Source of the DNA: Fusibacter sp. A1
Lineage (GTDB): Bacteria > Bacillota > Clostridia > Peptostreptococcales > Acidaminobacteraceae
NCBI RefSeq assembly: GCF_004125825.1
Contig: NZ_QQWI01000012.1
Location: 1 to 64,000 of the forward strand
DNA length: 64,000 nt
Direction of reading: 5' to 3'
Shown here piece after piece: positions 54,158 to 62,566 of the stretch. The translations under genes were made by a program, and so were the position numbers. Numbering within the stretch: the stretch's first letter is position 1; each line of letters begins with the position of its first letter. Under the pieces are notes generated by a model. That model was not told the origin of the DNA. It ran no database searches and was given only the letters and a program-made list of their open reading frames with translations.

Positions 54158-54499
54158 CGCAATATAAAATTTTCAACTATTGAACTCACCTGTATTTGAT
54201 AGAGCGATAATTAAAAACATTATCAGTCGTAGACATGCTGAGAGACGATTAGTAAAACACAAAATTTAGGTGTTTACAATATTGCTGAATTTATCACTTT
54301 GGCTACTTCATGGAAACAGGCAATTATTAACAACTTAGGAGACTATGATAAAGTATCTTCAAAGCATAACATTTTAGTTGTTGAGTTAGAATACAAAGGA
54401 CGAAGTCTATAGTAGATATTAAAATCGATATAAAAATTAAGGTAAATCAAGTCAGGTTCTTCAATCGCTTAAAGTAGCTGATGAGGATGTTTTGTAAAA

Positions 54500-54685
54500 C
54501 AAGTTATCAAATAGAACTATTGATTCATCCAGACTCATCTATTTGCATTCCGTATCGATGTTGATAACTTTCTCGAATTTTTTATTGAATGGACGATCCA
54601 TTACAACGATGTCCATAAAGAAACTTATAATGAAGTTCTCGGAATCATGAGTGTTGAATGTAAAAGGGCTAGAATCCCTTTATAA
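54500..54685 (+). pseudogene. Possible decayed gene fragment
   Basis: An open frame of about 50 codons (includes FRIDVDNFLEFFIEW and HKETYNEVLGIMSVECKRARIPL) begins after a stop, without start codon or ribosome binding site. The flanking ~600 bp (54158-54850) show broken frames such as DYDKVSSKHNILVVELEYKG. This looks like relics of genes; identity is not recognised. Confidence 0.3.
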
Positions 54686-54852
54686 AAAAAAGAAATGGAA
54701 TTTAGGAAGTCTAATCAGTAATTTATTTCGACTATGCGAAATTAGTGCGCTCCTTAATTCGTAAAAAAATATGCAATCTTTAAAAAAATACTTTTATATG
54801 AACCTATTGGTGTCAAGCTCCGTTTCCCTTAAATAAGCTCAATTATACTAAT

Positions 54853-54900
54853 TATGTTGGTAAGAGTATTCTAAAATGGTGAAATTGGATTGCCTTGTTA
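54853..54900 (+). promoter_or_regulatory. Repeated promoter-like element, copy 2
   Basis: TTGGTA (54857-54862), 17 bp, TGAAAT (54880-54885), in the segment shared with 52903-52955. It lies ~60 bp upstream of the ATPase gene and is its likely promoter. Confidence 0.55.
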
Positions 54901-54945
54901 ATAGTTTACGTCTTTGATGTTACATTTGATTATAGGGAGGTTAGA

Positions 54946-57117
54946 ATGAAAAGTTTGAAAGTCGATTTTAGAAATTGCTATGGGATAAAATCATTGCAGC
55001 ATACATTTGATTTGTCTGAAAGTACAAAGTATTTAATATATGCACCTAATGGTACAATGAAAACATCATTTGCAAATACACTGTTGGATTATAGTATGGG
55101 GATTGAAACTGAAGATAAAGTCTATAAGAATGCAAGACCAACAACTCGCTCGATCACAGATGAAGAAGGCAATGGAATTGATCCCAAAATTATCTGCATT
55201 ATTGAATCATATAGACCCTCATTCGATAATGAACGTATGTCAACTTTATTAGTAAATAAGGATTTAAAGAAAAAATATGATGCTATTCATAATGATATTG
55301 ATAAATCAAAGCAATTACTAATTGATAAGCTAGTACAGTTGTCTGGCATGAAGAATGGTGTTGAACAAGAGTTTGTTGAATCATTTAAAGGGAAAGATTT
55401 TCTGGAAGTTATTGAAATGCTTGAAATGAATTTAGATTTTTCAAAACCTCATGCTTTTGGTAGCTTAGTTTATAACAACATATTTAATGATAAAACTGAA
55501 AAGTTTCTAAAAACAAAGGATTTCAATACTTTGCTTCAAGAATATATTGAAAAATATTATGAATTACTCGATAAATCAAAGTTCTTAAGAAAAGGTGTTT
55601 TTAATCATAATAATGCTGAAAATGTATCTAACGTTCTTGATACAGATGGTTTTTTTGATGCAGAGCACTCGGTAGTTCTTAGTCTTGACTCAGGAACAGA
55701 AGAAATAAAAAGTAAAAAGGATTTTATGGATATCATTGAAAAAGAGAAGAACGCTATTCTAAGTGATAGTGAGTTGAACAAACGCTTTAAAGCTGTTGAC
55801 AAGGCAATAACTAAGAATAAGGACTTAAAAGATTTTAGAGTTTACCTTGAGAAGAATTCTAATATTTTAGTTCATTTGAAAGATATGGGTAACTTCAAAA
55901 AAGAAATATGGGAAGCTTATTTATGTGAAGTCGATGAATTATATAAAGGATTGTTAGAGGCATACAAAAATGGGAAAGCGGAAATTTCCAAAATAGGTGT
56001 TGAGGCATACAAACAAAGAACATCTTGGGAAAACGTGATTGCAATTTTCAATAAGAGATTTTATGTACCATTTAAACTAGAGGTAGCAAATAAAAGAGAT
56101 GTAATCCTGAACAATGATGTTCCTGTAGTGAACTTTAAGTTCAAAGAAGCTGAAGAAGAAGTAAATATTGAAAGAGAAACTTTGTTTGAGATTCTGAGTA
56201 AGGGTGAGGAACGTGCTCTATATCTATTGCAAGTCATTTTTGAGATTCAATCTAGAATTGATCAAAAGCAACAAACAATTTTTATTGTAGATGATATTGC
56301 AGATTCTTTTGATTATAAGAATAAATATGCGATTATTGAGTACTTATGTGATATTGTCAAGGAAGATTATTTCTTCAAGATTAGCTTAACTCATAATTAT
56401 GATTTTTTCAGAACACTTCAAAGTAGGCTTAATATCCATAGAGATTATTGTAAAATGGCTACTAAAGATCAAAATGAAATTAAACTACATAAAGCGGAGT
56501 ACTATAATCCATTGGCCTATTTTAGAACAAAGTATAGTACAAATAGCAAAATATTCATTGCAACAATTCCTTTTGCAAGAAATATTATAGAGTATACAAA
56601 AGGAAATAAAGATACTGAATATAAAAAACTAACATCTCTGTTGCATTTGAAGAACAGTAGTATGGGATATAGAGTTAAGGATATGCATAAACTGTATAAC
56701 AATGTATTTAATCAATCTAAAGAAAATAGCTTTACACCTGATGAAAATAATAAATCAGTTATACAACTTATTTATGATACTTGTAATAATATAATGGCTG
56801 AGGAATACATTTATATCAATTTAGAAAATAAGTTAGTTCTTGCAATAGGAATTAGACTTAAAGCAGAACAACATATGATTGATAAGCTAAACGATCCTGA
56901 TTTTGTTGAGAAAATCGAGAAAAACCAAACTCGTGATCTATATAATAGATACGAAGAAGTGTTCCCTGAAAAGGATGAGATACTATCATTGTTGGAACAA
57001 GTGAATTTGATTACACCTGAGAACATACACTTAAATTCATTTATGTATGAACCTTTGTTAGATATGTCTGAACTCCATTTGAGAGATCTATATCGTAGTG
57101 TAGCAAGCTTAACATGA
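54946..57117 (+). CDS. SMC/ABC-like AAA ATPase, candidate defence protein
   Basis: A 723-residue soluble protein. Walker A is the unusual APNGTMKTSFAN (about residues 32-43), with Met where Gly or Ser is typical. A helical middle follows, then an ABC-like signature (LSKGEERALYLLQ), Walker B TIFIVDDIADSF with D-loop, and an H-loop SLTHNYDFF. This head-helical-head layout is found in Rad50/RloC/RecF-type ATPases, many of which serve in phage defence. No nuclease motif is evident in the C-terminal third. Start at 54946 follows GGGAGG. A defence role is inferred from fold and neighbours only. Confidence 0.72.
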   Translation: MKSLKVDFRNCYGIKSLQHTFDLSESTKYLIYAPNGTMKTSFANTLLDYSMGIETEDKVYKNARPTTRSITDEEGNGIDPKIICIIESYRPSFDNERMSTLLVNKDLKKKYDAIHNDIDKSKQLLIDKLVQLSGMKNGVEQEFVESFKGKDFLEVIEMLEMNLDFSKPHAFGSLVYNNIFNDKTEKFLKTKDFNTLLQEYIEKYYELLDKSKFLRKGVFNHNNAENVSNVLDTDGFFDAEHSVVLSLDSGTEEIKSKKDFMDIIEKEKNAILSDSELNKRFKAVDKAITKNKDLKDFRVYLEKNSNILVHLKDMGNFKKEIWEAYLCEVDELYKGLLEAYKNGKAEISKIGVEAYKQRTSWENVIAIFNKRFYVPFKLEVANKRDVILNNDVPVVNFKFKEAEEEVNIERETLFEILSKGEERALYLLQVIFEIQSRIDQKQQTIFIVDDIADSFDYKNKYAIIEYLCDIVKEDYFFKISLTHNYDFFRTLQSRLNIHRDYCKMATKDQNEIKLHKAEYYNPLAYFRTKYSTNSKIFIATIPFARNIIEYTKGNKDTEYKKLTSLLHLKNSSMGYRVKDMHKLYNNVFNQSKENSFTPDENNKSVIQLIYDTCNNIMAEEYIYINLENKLVLAIGIRLKAEQHMIDKLNDPDFVEKIEKNQTRDLYNRYEEVFPEKDEILSLLEQVNLITPENIHLNSFMYEPLLDMSELHLRDLYRSVASLT

Positions 57118-57136
57118 TTGCAATGTCAACACTTTG

Positions 57137-57286
57137 TTAGACAACTTTCTTAAGGTGTAAAAATTTGTAATCCAACGGTGACATGTACCCTAATGATGAA
57201 TGAAGTCGATGTTTGTTGTACCAATTTACATAATCAGGCTGAGAGTATCTGACACCAGAAACATCAATATCCTGTGCAAGAAAGGA
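57137..57286 (-). pseudogene. IS3-family transposase remnant (C-terminal end)
   Basis: Read leftward, the sequence encodes DYVNWYNKHRLHSSLGYMSP and then LDYKFLHLKKVV before a stop. This is the typical C-terminus of IS3-family (IS150-like) integrase-type transposases. The 5' part is missing; the frame is lost close to the start of the next gene. It shows that an insertion sequence once lay between the ATPase gene and the following cassette. Confidence 0.78.
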
Positions 57287-57293
57287 GAAAATA

Positions 57294-58214
57294 ATGCATT
57301 GTAACATTTGTGATAATGCAAATGAATCAATTACTAAAAGAGGAACTTCGATTATTGAGGTGAACTGCCCAATTTGTGGAGACTACTTGATAACTAAAGA
57401 AGCGGATGTAGACATTAGTGTAGACACGAATGAGTCTGCGAAAATCTCTTCTGTATTACGTGCAAGGTCAATAGGAGGTCTGAAGAAGTTTTGTATTTTC
57501 AACAAGTTACCAGAGGGTGAGATTGACATTTATATACCTATGACCAAAGATATGATATTGAACGAGTACCCAAAAGACGTGTTTCGAAGAATGGAGTTAG
57601 CACTTGTCAATATTCAGAGGTTGAGTAGTTTTTCAGGGGATAAAGTTGCATTTACAATGTTTGATAAGCCTATAATGTATCCCGAAGTATGGGATACTAA
57701 TTCCTCATTTTTTATCTTAAAGATGTTGATGGAGCTTGGTTTTGTAGAAGCATCACTTTCAATTCCTACTGATATTAAGATTACAGCGTCTGGCTGGAGT
57801 AAACTCTATGAGTTTCAAAGTGCTATCAGTACATCAAATCAGGTATTTATTGCAATGTGGTTTAGTCCAGAAATGAATCCTGCTTCTAATACAATCCATG
57901 AAGCGATTAGTGCTTGTGGCTATGAACCAAAGCGTATTGATGTAGTTGAACATAATAATAAAATTTGTGATCAAATTATCGCGGAGATTAAGCAAAGTAA
58001 ATTCCTAGTGAGTGATTTTACTGGACATCGTGGGGGTGTGTATTATGAAGCAGGATATGCACATGGTTTAGGTTTGCCAGTAATTTTTACATGTCGAGAG
58101 AGTGACATCACAAATCTACATTTTGACACAAGACAATTTAATCATATCGTTTGGACTGATGAAGAAGATTTGAAAAGAAAGCTAATTAATAGAATCAAGG
58201 CCACAATAATCTGA
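57294..58214 (+). CDS. Zinc-ribbon protein with nucleoside 2-deoxyribosyltransferase-like domain
   Basis: The N-terminus has two CxxC pairs (CNIC at 3-6 and CPIC near 26-29), a zinc ribbon. The C-terminal half (about residues 180-306) reads VFIAMWFSPEMNPASN...AISACGYEPKRID and VSDFTGHRGGVYYEAGYAHGLGLPVI, the pattern of nucleoside-2-deoxyribosyltransferase/TIR-like NAD- or nucleoside-handling domains. Such domains act as effectors in several bacterial immune systems. AAGGAG precedes the ATG. The gene is followed directly by an attC-like site, as in a cassette. Activity is inferred from fold recall. Confidence 0.72.
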   Translation: MHCNICDNANESITKRGTSIIEVNCPICGDYLITKEADVDISVDTNESAKISSVLRARSIGGLKKFCIFNKLPEGEIDIYIPMTKDMILNEYPKDVFRRMELALVNIQRLSSFSGDKVAFTMFDKPIMYPEVWDTNSSFFILKMLMELGFVEASLSIPTDIKITASGWSKLYEFQSAISTSNQVFIAMWFSPEMNPASNTIHEAISACGYEPKRIDVVEHNNKICDQIIAEIKQSKFLVSDFTGHRGGVYYEAGYAHGLGLPVIFTCRESDITNLHFDTRQFNHIVWTDEEDLKRKLINRIKATII

Positions 58215-58228
58215 AGGATATTGATGTC

Positions 58229-58345
58229 TGCTAACAGAGCCTTACCACTATGAACTTTGTCACACCCCTTGTAGTACTTGTGGCAAGGTCAGAGCCAACC
58301 CGCTAAGGCGGGCCGTTTACATTGGTAGCGCCCACAACGTTATAT
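58229..58345 (+). other. attC-like recombination site 1
   Basis: Left core TGCTAAC, then GAGCCTTACCA, opposing TTGGTAGCGCC and right core GTTATAT (58339-58345). Internal conserved blocks are CCTTG/CAAGG and CGCTAAGGCG. Arms pair with two mismatches. Confidence 0.7.
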
Positions 58346-58425
58346 GCAATGGTAATGAAAAAAGAAGATAAAGAAGAAATAGAAAGAGTAAAGATTTAAC
58401 ATGCAAAAGAATAAAGGTGAAAAAC

Positions 58426-58827
58426 ATGAAAAAAAAGGAAGAGAAACATTCTCTTGCGGCATTGTCAGTAATCTTACTTATAATTTTCGGTTTCGTGTCG
58501 CTATATATTTATTATTATGAGATAGGCTCAATTGTTTCAGCCAAATCAATTTACATAAATGAGATGGAAATAAGTGATAATGGAATTTTTATTACAGGAT
58601 CAACCATGAATAGCGCTCTAGCATTTAAAAGTTATGAAAGTTATTCAAAAGAAAATAGAATTTACATCAAAATGCGTTATGTTTTGTCTGGCAGTATTTT
58701 AAATAAGCGAACTGGAAATTTTACCATAGAGATTAAAGAAGATATGAAGAATATTCATGAGATATTGTTTGAGGGTGAAGAAGGAACAGACATCAAATCA
58801 GTTTGGAAAAAAGTAAGTAAGGAATAA
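58426..58827 (+). CDS. Cassette gene: membrane-anchored protein of unknown function
   Basis: A 133-residue protein with one N-terminal membrane helix (about 11-33) and an extracytoplasmic beta-rich domain (SIYINEMEISDNGIFITGSTMNS). The start at 58426 follows AAAGGTG; a GTG nine bases earlier is possible. It is Lys/Ile-rich and low in GC compared with the core genes. It is the only gene between attC-like sites 1 and 2. No family recognised. Confidence 0.65.
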   Translation: MKKKEEKHSLAALSVILLIIFGFVSLYIYYYEIGSIVSAKSIYINEMEISDNGIFITGSTMNSALAFKSYESYSKENRIYIKMRYVLSGSILNKRTGNFTIEIKEDMKNIHEILFEGEEGTDIKSVWKKVSKE

Positions 58828-58840
58828 TCATTACCACTTC

Positions 58841-58957
58841 ATATAACAGAGCCCCACCAATAAAAACTTTGTCACGCACCTTACATACCTTGCGGCAAGG
58901 CTCATGCTAACTCGCTAAGGTGGGCCGTTTACACTGGTGGTGCTCACAACGTTATGC
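58841..58957 (+). other. attC-like recombination site 2
   Basis: Left core ATATAAC, then AGAGCCCCACCA, opposing TGGTGGTGCTC and right core GTTATGC (58951-58957). Arms pair with one mismatch. The conserved block CGCTAAGG is present. Confidence 0.75.
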
Positions 58958-59070
58958 GATATATGAGTTGAAGGTATGAGTTGAAGGTATGAGTGCATGA
59001 CACCGAGAACATTCTATTACTCTTGCTTAGGGTAGAATCAACTAGTCAGCTGCAATATTAAATTTACCTT

Positions 59071-59098
59071 AAATCACCAAATACATTGGTGATTTTTT
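59071..59098 (+). terminator. Terminator-like hairpin inside cassette 3
   Basis: AATCACCAA pairs with TTGGTGATT, then T6. The gene-free stretch 58958-59300 also has a duplicated GAGTTGAAGGTAT (about 58965-58990) and a short frame MKFDEEEFYFRLEKRNRS (about 59167) that may be debris. Confidence 0.65.
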
Positions 59099-59300
59099 GT
59101 ATACTTGTAAGGAATCGTTCTAGGTAGGAGATGATTAAGCACTTCTTATTTGATAGCGGATAAGTAATGAAATTTGATGAGGAAGAGTTTTATTTTAGAC
59201 TAGAGAAACGAAATCGTAGCACTGAAAAGCTATGTACATAATTAACGGCAGAGATCACTAACACTAACATGAACTCTGTCAATTGTGGGAAGGAGTATTG

Positions 59301-59888
59301 ATGAGACGACTATTTATTTTATTCTTTGCAATGATTATTACATTGTTTTTATTAACTATTGGTCTAAAAGTCAGTTACAATGCCCTATTAGCACTTCCTT
59401 CCCAGGAATCTAAGATCTATGCAAATGACTATTGCCTTGACTTGATTGGTATTCGTAACTATTATACTCCAGAATCAAATGTAGAGTTTAGCGTTAATTT
59501 ATCAAAAGTAGCACCAAGTACGAATCTAGTGATTGGAAATGACTCTTGTATTTCGAGGATAACGATCACAAGTGAAGACAACAAAATAGTCGCAAAATCG
59601 CAGGGATTGGACACCTTTATTACTGCGGGGATGAATGATAAAAATGAATACAGTTATACCGCAAGTGTTAGAGATGTTTTAGATCAAATCTATGATTTAC
59701 ACCCTGATTTGAAGGCATCACTGTATACTGGCAAGTACAATGCAGATATCAGTTTTGAGTTTTATGAACTGAGCGACAGTAATGAAACTGGGTTCATAGA
59801 AAAGAAATCCAATTTACAATCGTTCTCGACTTCACTTAATTTTAAAGTCATATCTTTCTGGGAGTTCAGTGGATGGTTGCTTGATTGA
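59301..59888 (+). CDS. Cassette gene: membrane-anchored extracytoplasmic protein
   Basis: A 195-residue protein with an N-terminal membrane helix or signal (about 3-24, FILFFAMIITLFLLTIG) and a ~165-residue outside domain. There is no recognised motif. The ATG at 59301 follows AAGGAG; the frame extends upstream without a site. It is AT-rich and lies between attC-like sites 2 and 3 with one further small frame. Confidence 0.65.
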   Translation: MRRLFILFFAMIITLFLLTIGLKVSYNALLALPSQESKIYANDYCLDLIGIRNYYTPESNVEFSVNLSKVAPSTNLVIGNDSCISRITITSEDNKIVAKSQGLDTFITAGMNDKNEYSYTASVRDVLDQIYDLHPDLKASLYTGKYNADISFEFYELSDSNETGFIEKKSNLQSFSTSLNFKVISFWEFSGWLLD

Positions 59889-59945
59889 ATTAGATAATCA
59901 TACACTAGGGAGAAATCACTGTAATTAATTTAGAGTGGATTTAAT

Positions 59946-60128
59946 TTGAACATTACAATAAGTATTGAACCAAAAGCAGGAAGGATAAGGGGAAGATTTG
60001 AGTTTGAGTCGAGTGAAATCGTTTCAAGGAAGTTCAATCTAAATAGGGGCTTCGAAATCTCTGAATATCGTTTAAACGATATAGACTTTGAAATTTCGGA
60101 GAATGTTGAAGATATCACACATCCGTGA
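59946..60128 (+). CDS. Cassette gene: small protein of unknown function
   Basis: A 60-residue frame starting at TTG (NITISIEPKAGRIRGRFEF...), mostly polar with predicted beta strands. The start has no good ribosome binding site, and the stop lies at the left edge of attC-like site 3. It could be a short cassette gene or the relic of a longer one. Confidence 0.4.
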   Translation: MNITISIEPKAGRIRGRFEFESSEIVSRKFNLNRGFEISEYRLNDIDFEISENVEDITHP

Positions 60129-60235
60129 CAGTCACCAATGTGTATTGTCGCGCCACTTGCATTAACTTTGAAGCAAGGCTCGCGCTAACCCGCTAAGGCG
60201 TGCCGTTTACACTGGTAGTGCTCACAACGATATGC
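60124..60235 (+). other. attC-like recombination site 3 (degenerate)
   Basis: The right half matches site 2 closely (CCGTTTACACTGGTAGTGCTC, then core GATATGC where others have GTTATGC). The left core is CCGTGAC instead of a TAAC-type core. Arms pair poorly, so the site may be inactive. Confidence 0.55.
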
Positions 60236-60298
60236 GATATATGAATTTAATCTATGGGAAAAAACAATTGAAATGCAAATAAAAGTTAGGAAAAACAA

Positions 60299-60784
60299 AT
60301 GAAAAATCATAAAATTGAGATCATCTATACTGGTGATGCTGGACCTGCAATCATTGACAATATTTTGAATGTTTTCGAGTATGAATACGATGAAGAAAAA
60401 CAATCAAATGCCAAATGGTTTAGTGATTGGTTTAATGGTATCGTAAAAGGTGAGAAGTTTACAGTAATTGCCTTACAAGATGAAAAGATAATAGGGATAT
60501 GTAGGTTTTGGAGTTCACCATTTTGCGATAATGAATGGTTAATTGAGGGACTGGAAACTAAGAAATGCTATAGAAATATTGGGCTGGCAATTTCAATGAT
60601 AAACTATGGAATTAATGAGTTGAAAAACAGGGAAGTTTCCAAAATTCAATCAAATATTGACTATAGAAATTTGCCATCCATCAGGCTGCATGAGAAGTTA
60701 GGCTTTCAATTGATATCAAATGGCTCAAATAATAGTTTCGGTGATTTTAGGGAGAATTCAAACAGATATCAATTAATGATTTAA
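60299..60784 (+). CDS. Cassette gene: GNAT family N-acetyltransferase
   Basis: A 161-residue acetyltransferase: WLIEGLETKKCYRNIGLAISMINYGINEL is the acetyl-CoA loop region, with NIDYRNLPSIRLHEKLGFQLIS at the C-terminus. It is Lys/Asn-rich and low in GC. Acetyltransferases are frequent in integron cassettes. The substrate is unknown, and no antibiotic-resistance class can be assigned by eye. AGGAAAAACAA precedes the ATG. Confidence 0.82.
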   Translation: MKNHKIEIIYTGDAGPAIIDNILNVFEYEYDEEKQSNAKWFSDWFNGIVKGEKFTVIALQDEKIIGICRFWSSPFCDNEWLIEGLETKKCYRNIGLAISMINYGINELKNREVSKIQSNIDYRNLPSIRLHEKLGFQLISNGSNNSFGDFRENSNRYQLMI

Positions 60785-60798
60785 TAGCAACATACATT

Positions 60799-60914
60799 AC
60801 ATAACAGAGCACTAGCAACATAAGCTCTGTCACGGGATTTGCGATAACTGGTCAAGTCCCGCTCCAGGCCGCTAAGGCGACTCGCTTACATTGCTAGTGC
60901 CAGGAACGTTATAT
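60799..60914 (+). other. attC-like recombination site 4
   Basis: Left core ACATAAC, then GCACTAGCAA (about 60809-60818), opposing TTGCTAGTGC (60891-60900, a perfect complement) and right core GTTATAT (60908-60914). The middle has CGGGATTTG facing CAAGTCCCG and the block CGCTAAGGCG. Confidence 0.75.
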
Positions 60915-60944
60915 GATACTAATTCATAAAGAATAGGAGTACTC

Positions 60945-61565
60945 ATGGCACAACAAATCAGAGGCATCATTCTAGAAGGACAATCGTGTTCTGGGAAGAC
61001 ATCAATGTTTAATGCTATAAGAAAGCAGCATGGCTTGTTAGAAGATGCTGAACGGAACACAATATTTTTAGGCGAACATTATTCACAATCGCTTAATTAT
61101 GTTCATGACAAGCTAGTGACATTAACTCGTAATGAAAATCTTAAAGTGCTTTCAGATAGGATTGAAATGTTGGAGAATTTAAGTGAATACGCAGATAATA
61201 TGGGAGTGCATTCTAAACAGTCAAGAGGACTTTTTTATGTATTTGAGCGTTTTTACATTAACTACGCATTTGCACACAATGAATTAGTGGGTGATGAACT
61301 CCTAAGAATTGAAGAGCGCCTGATAAGCATAAATCCAATTGTGGTGTTATGTACCATAAGTGATAGCATGGTTGAAAGTAGACTAAGGCATCGAGCTACA
61401 TATACTGGGGAAGAGGTTACAAATACACATATTGAAGAGTACATAAAAACTCAGAAGAAATGGATCGAAATTACTGAACAATTGAGATTGCCAGTAGAAG
61501 TAATAAACACAGACCAAATGGAATGGGAACAATACGCTAAAAGGATTATGAATATGATGAAATGA
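60945..61565 (+). CDS. P-loop nucleotide kinase-like protein
   Basis: A 206-residue protein opening with a Walker A loop IILEGQSCSGKTSMF (about residues 8-22). An Arg-rich lid-like segment ESRLRHRATYTGEE (about 145-158) and a final region IKTQKKWIEITEQL follow, as in small nucleotide or antibiotic kinases. Substrate unknown. TAGGAG precedes the ATG. It is the last gene of the apparent cassette array; no attC-like site follows it in the next 100 bp. Confidence 0.7.
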   Translation: MAQQIRGIILEGQSCSGKTSMFNAIRKQHGLLEDAERNTIFLGEHYSQSLNYVHDKLVTLTRNENLKVLSDRIEMLENLSEYADNMGVHSKQSRGLFYVFERFYINYAFAHNELVGDELLRIEERLISINPIVVLCTISDSMVESRLRHRATYTGEEVTNTHIEEYIKTQKKWIEITEQLRLPVEVINTDQMEWEQYAKRIMNMMK

Positions 61566-61679
61566 ATATGATTCTTGAGGAATAAGAATTAGCATCGAAA
61601 AATACTTGCAGATAATGGTGAATCCATCGGGCAAGGGGAACCGACTTCTGGTCTATGGATGAAAGGTGGGGTATGATTT

Positions 61680-62228
61680 GTGAAAACTTTTTTAGAGAAT
61701 AAAATCAATTGGTGGGTCGTAATCTTCTCAAGCCTTGTATTTGCAGTATTTATCGCTTTAGTTTTACCATGGGTTTCTGCTTATACAAAAGAAGCTGTTG
61801 GTGGGCTGGGTGGACCTGATACTTCATTCTTTTATAGTGGCAGTGAGTTATTCGACTTTGCAGAAAGTTACGGTCAAGAAGGACGCCGCACCTATGTGAT
61901 TCTAAGATGGACCTTTGACTTAGTATGGCCTCTTGTTTACATGCTGTTTCTTTTGTCGTTTACTGTTCAACTAGTAAAGGGCTTAAAGGTTAGGTGGTTA
62001 TATCACCTATATTGGTTGCCGATTGCTGCTACTGCTTTTGATTACCTTGAAAACTTACTGGCTACCCTTGTTATGCTTTTGTTCCCAGTATGGTGGTTAT
62101 GGCTAGGAACCTTAACATCGATTGCCAGCACTTTGAAATGGGGAACTCTGAGCCTTGCTTTTTTGGTCTTGACTGTTCTTATACTTATGCGTGTTTTAAA
62201 GCCTTTAGTAAGTAAAAATCACAAGTAA
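61680..62228 (+). CDS. Four-helix membrane protein of unknown function
   Basis: A 182-residue protein with GTG start and an upstream AAAGGTGGGG. About four membrane helices (about 11-31, 80-102, 110-140, 150-173), with a polar loop GGLGGPDTSFFYSGSELFDFAESYG between helices 1 and 2. No family recognised. It lies beyond the cassette array and is richer in GC. Confidence 0.7.
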   Translation: MKTFLENKINWWVVIFSSLVFAVFIALVLPWVSAYTKEAVGGLGGPDTSFFYSGSELFDFAESYGQEGRRTYVILRWTFDLVWPLVYMLFLLSFTVQLVKGLKVRWLYHLYWLPIAATAFDYLENLLATLVMLLFPVWWLWLGTLTSIASTLKWGTLSLAFLVLTVLILMRVLKPLVSKNHK

Positions 62229-62337
62229 GGTGGCTTTAATGAGATATACGACATATCCTGTCACGATGGATTGATAGGATTAGAGTAACCATTAAGTTAC
62301 TAAGAGAAGAGCATGACAAGTAAGTTATGTAATTAAA

Positions 62338-62552
62338 AAGCTTGGTACATTTTATTGTACCAAGCGTCAGGCCGTAGACAAAGTCCAATTTCTGCGTCAA
62401 TTCAAAAACCCTGCACGCTTACGTATGTCTGTATACGCTGCGCCCGCAGGGTTTTCTTTTTCCTTGAACTTGAACTTTCTCTACAGCCTGCCACCCTGAA
62501 GACTTTGTCTCCAGTCTGAAGCTTGGTACATTTTATTGTACCAAGCTTTTTT
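62338..62552 (+). repeat. Nested palindromic element bounded by identical hairpins
   Basis: The segment AGCTTGGTACATTTTATTGTACCAAGC occurs twice (about 62339-62365 and 62521-62547); each copy is itself a hairpin (GCTTGGTACA/TGTACCAAGC). Inside, AGACAAAGTC faces GACTTTGTCT, and AACCCTGC faces GCAGGGTT around a loop with TACGTATGTCTGTATACG. The right hairpin plus T6 can serve as terminator for the leftward gene. The whole looks like a mobile or RNA-forming repeat unit without coding capacity. Confidence 0.7.
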
Positions 62553-62566
62553 ACACTTTTATGATT

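Larger units (their letters stand above)
57294..61565 (+). mobile_element. Integron-like gene cassette array without integrase (CALIN candidate)
   Basis: Five units in one orientation, four of them ending in a ~115-bp attC-like palindrome (58229, 58841, 60124, 60799). Each carries one or two small genes with little or no promoter sequence. The unit at 58340-58951 starts with TTATATG and its own palindrome begins CATATAAC, which is complementary, as expected for a cassette that circularises. The left boundary is unclear because of the IS remnant; the last unit (60909 on) has no attC in view. No integrase or attI is visible in the window. Confidence 0.7.

Noticed and set aside
58229-60914. Possible CRISPR or simple REP-type repeats at the four cassette-end elements
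   Set aside because: Spacing is hundreds of bases, each copy follows a gene, and stems vary with partial compensation, which fits attC better. A lineage-specific repeat is the main alternative.
60949-61060. Aminoglycoside or chloramphenicol kinase assignment for the last cassette gene
   Set aside because: Only the Walker A loop and a weak lid region are visible; a resistance function cannot be supported.
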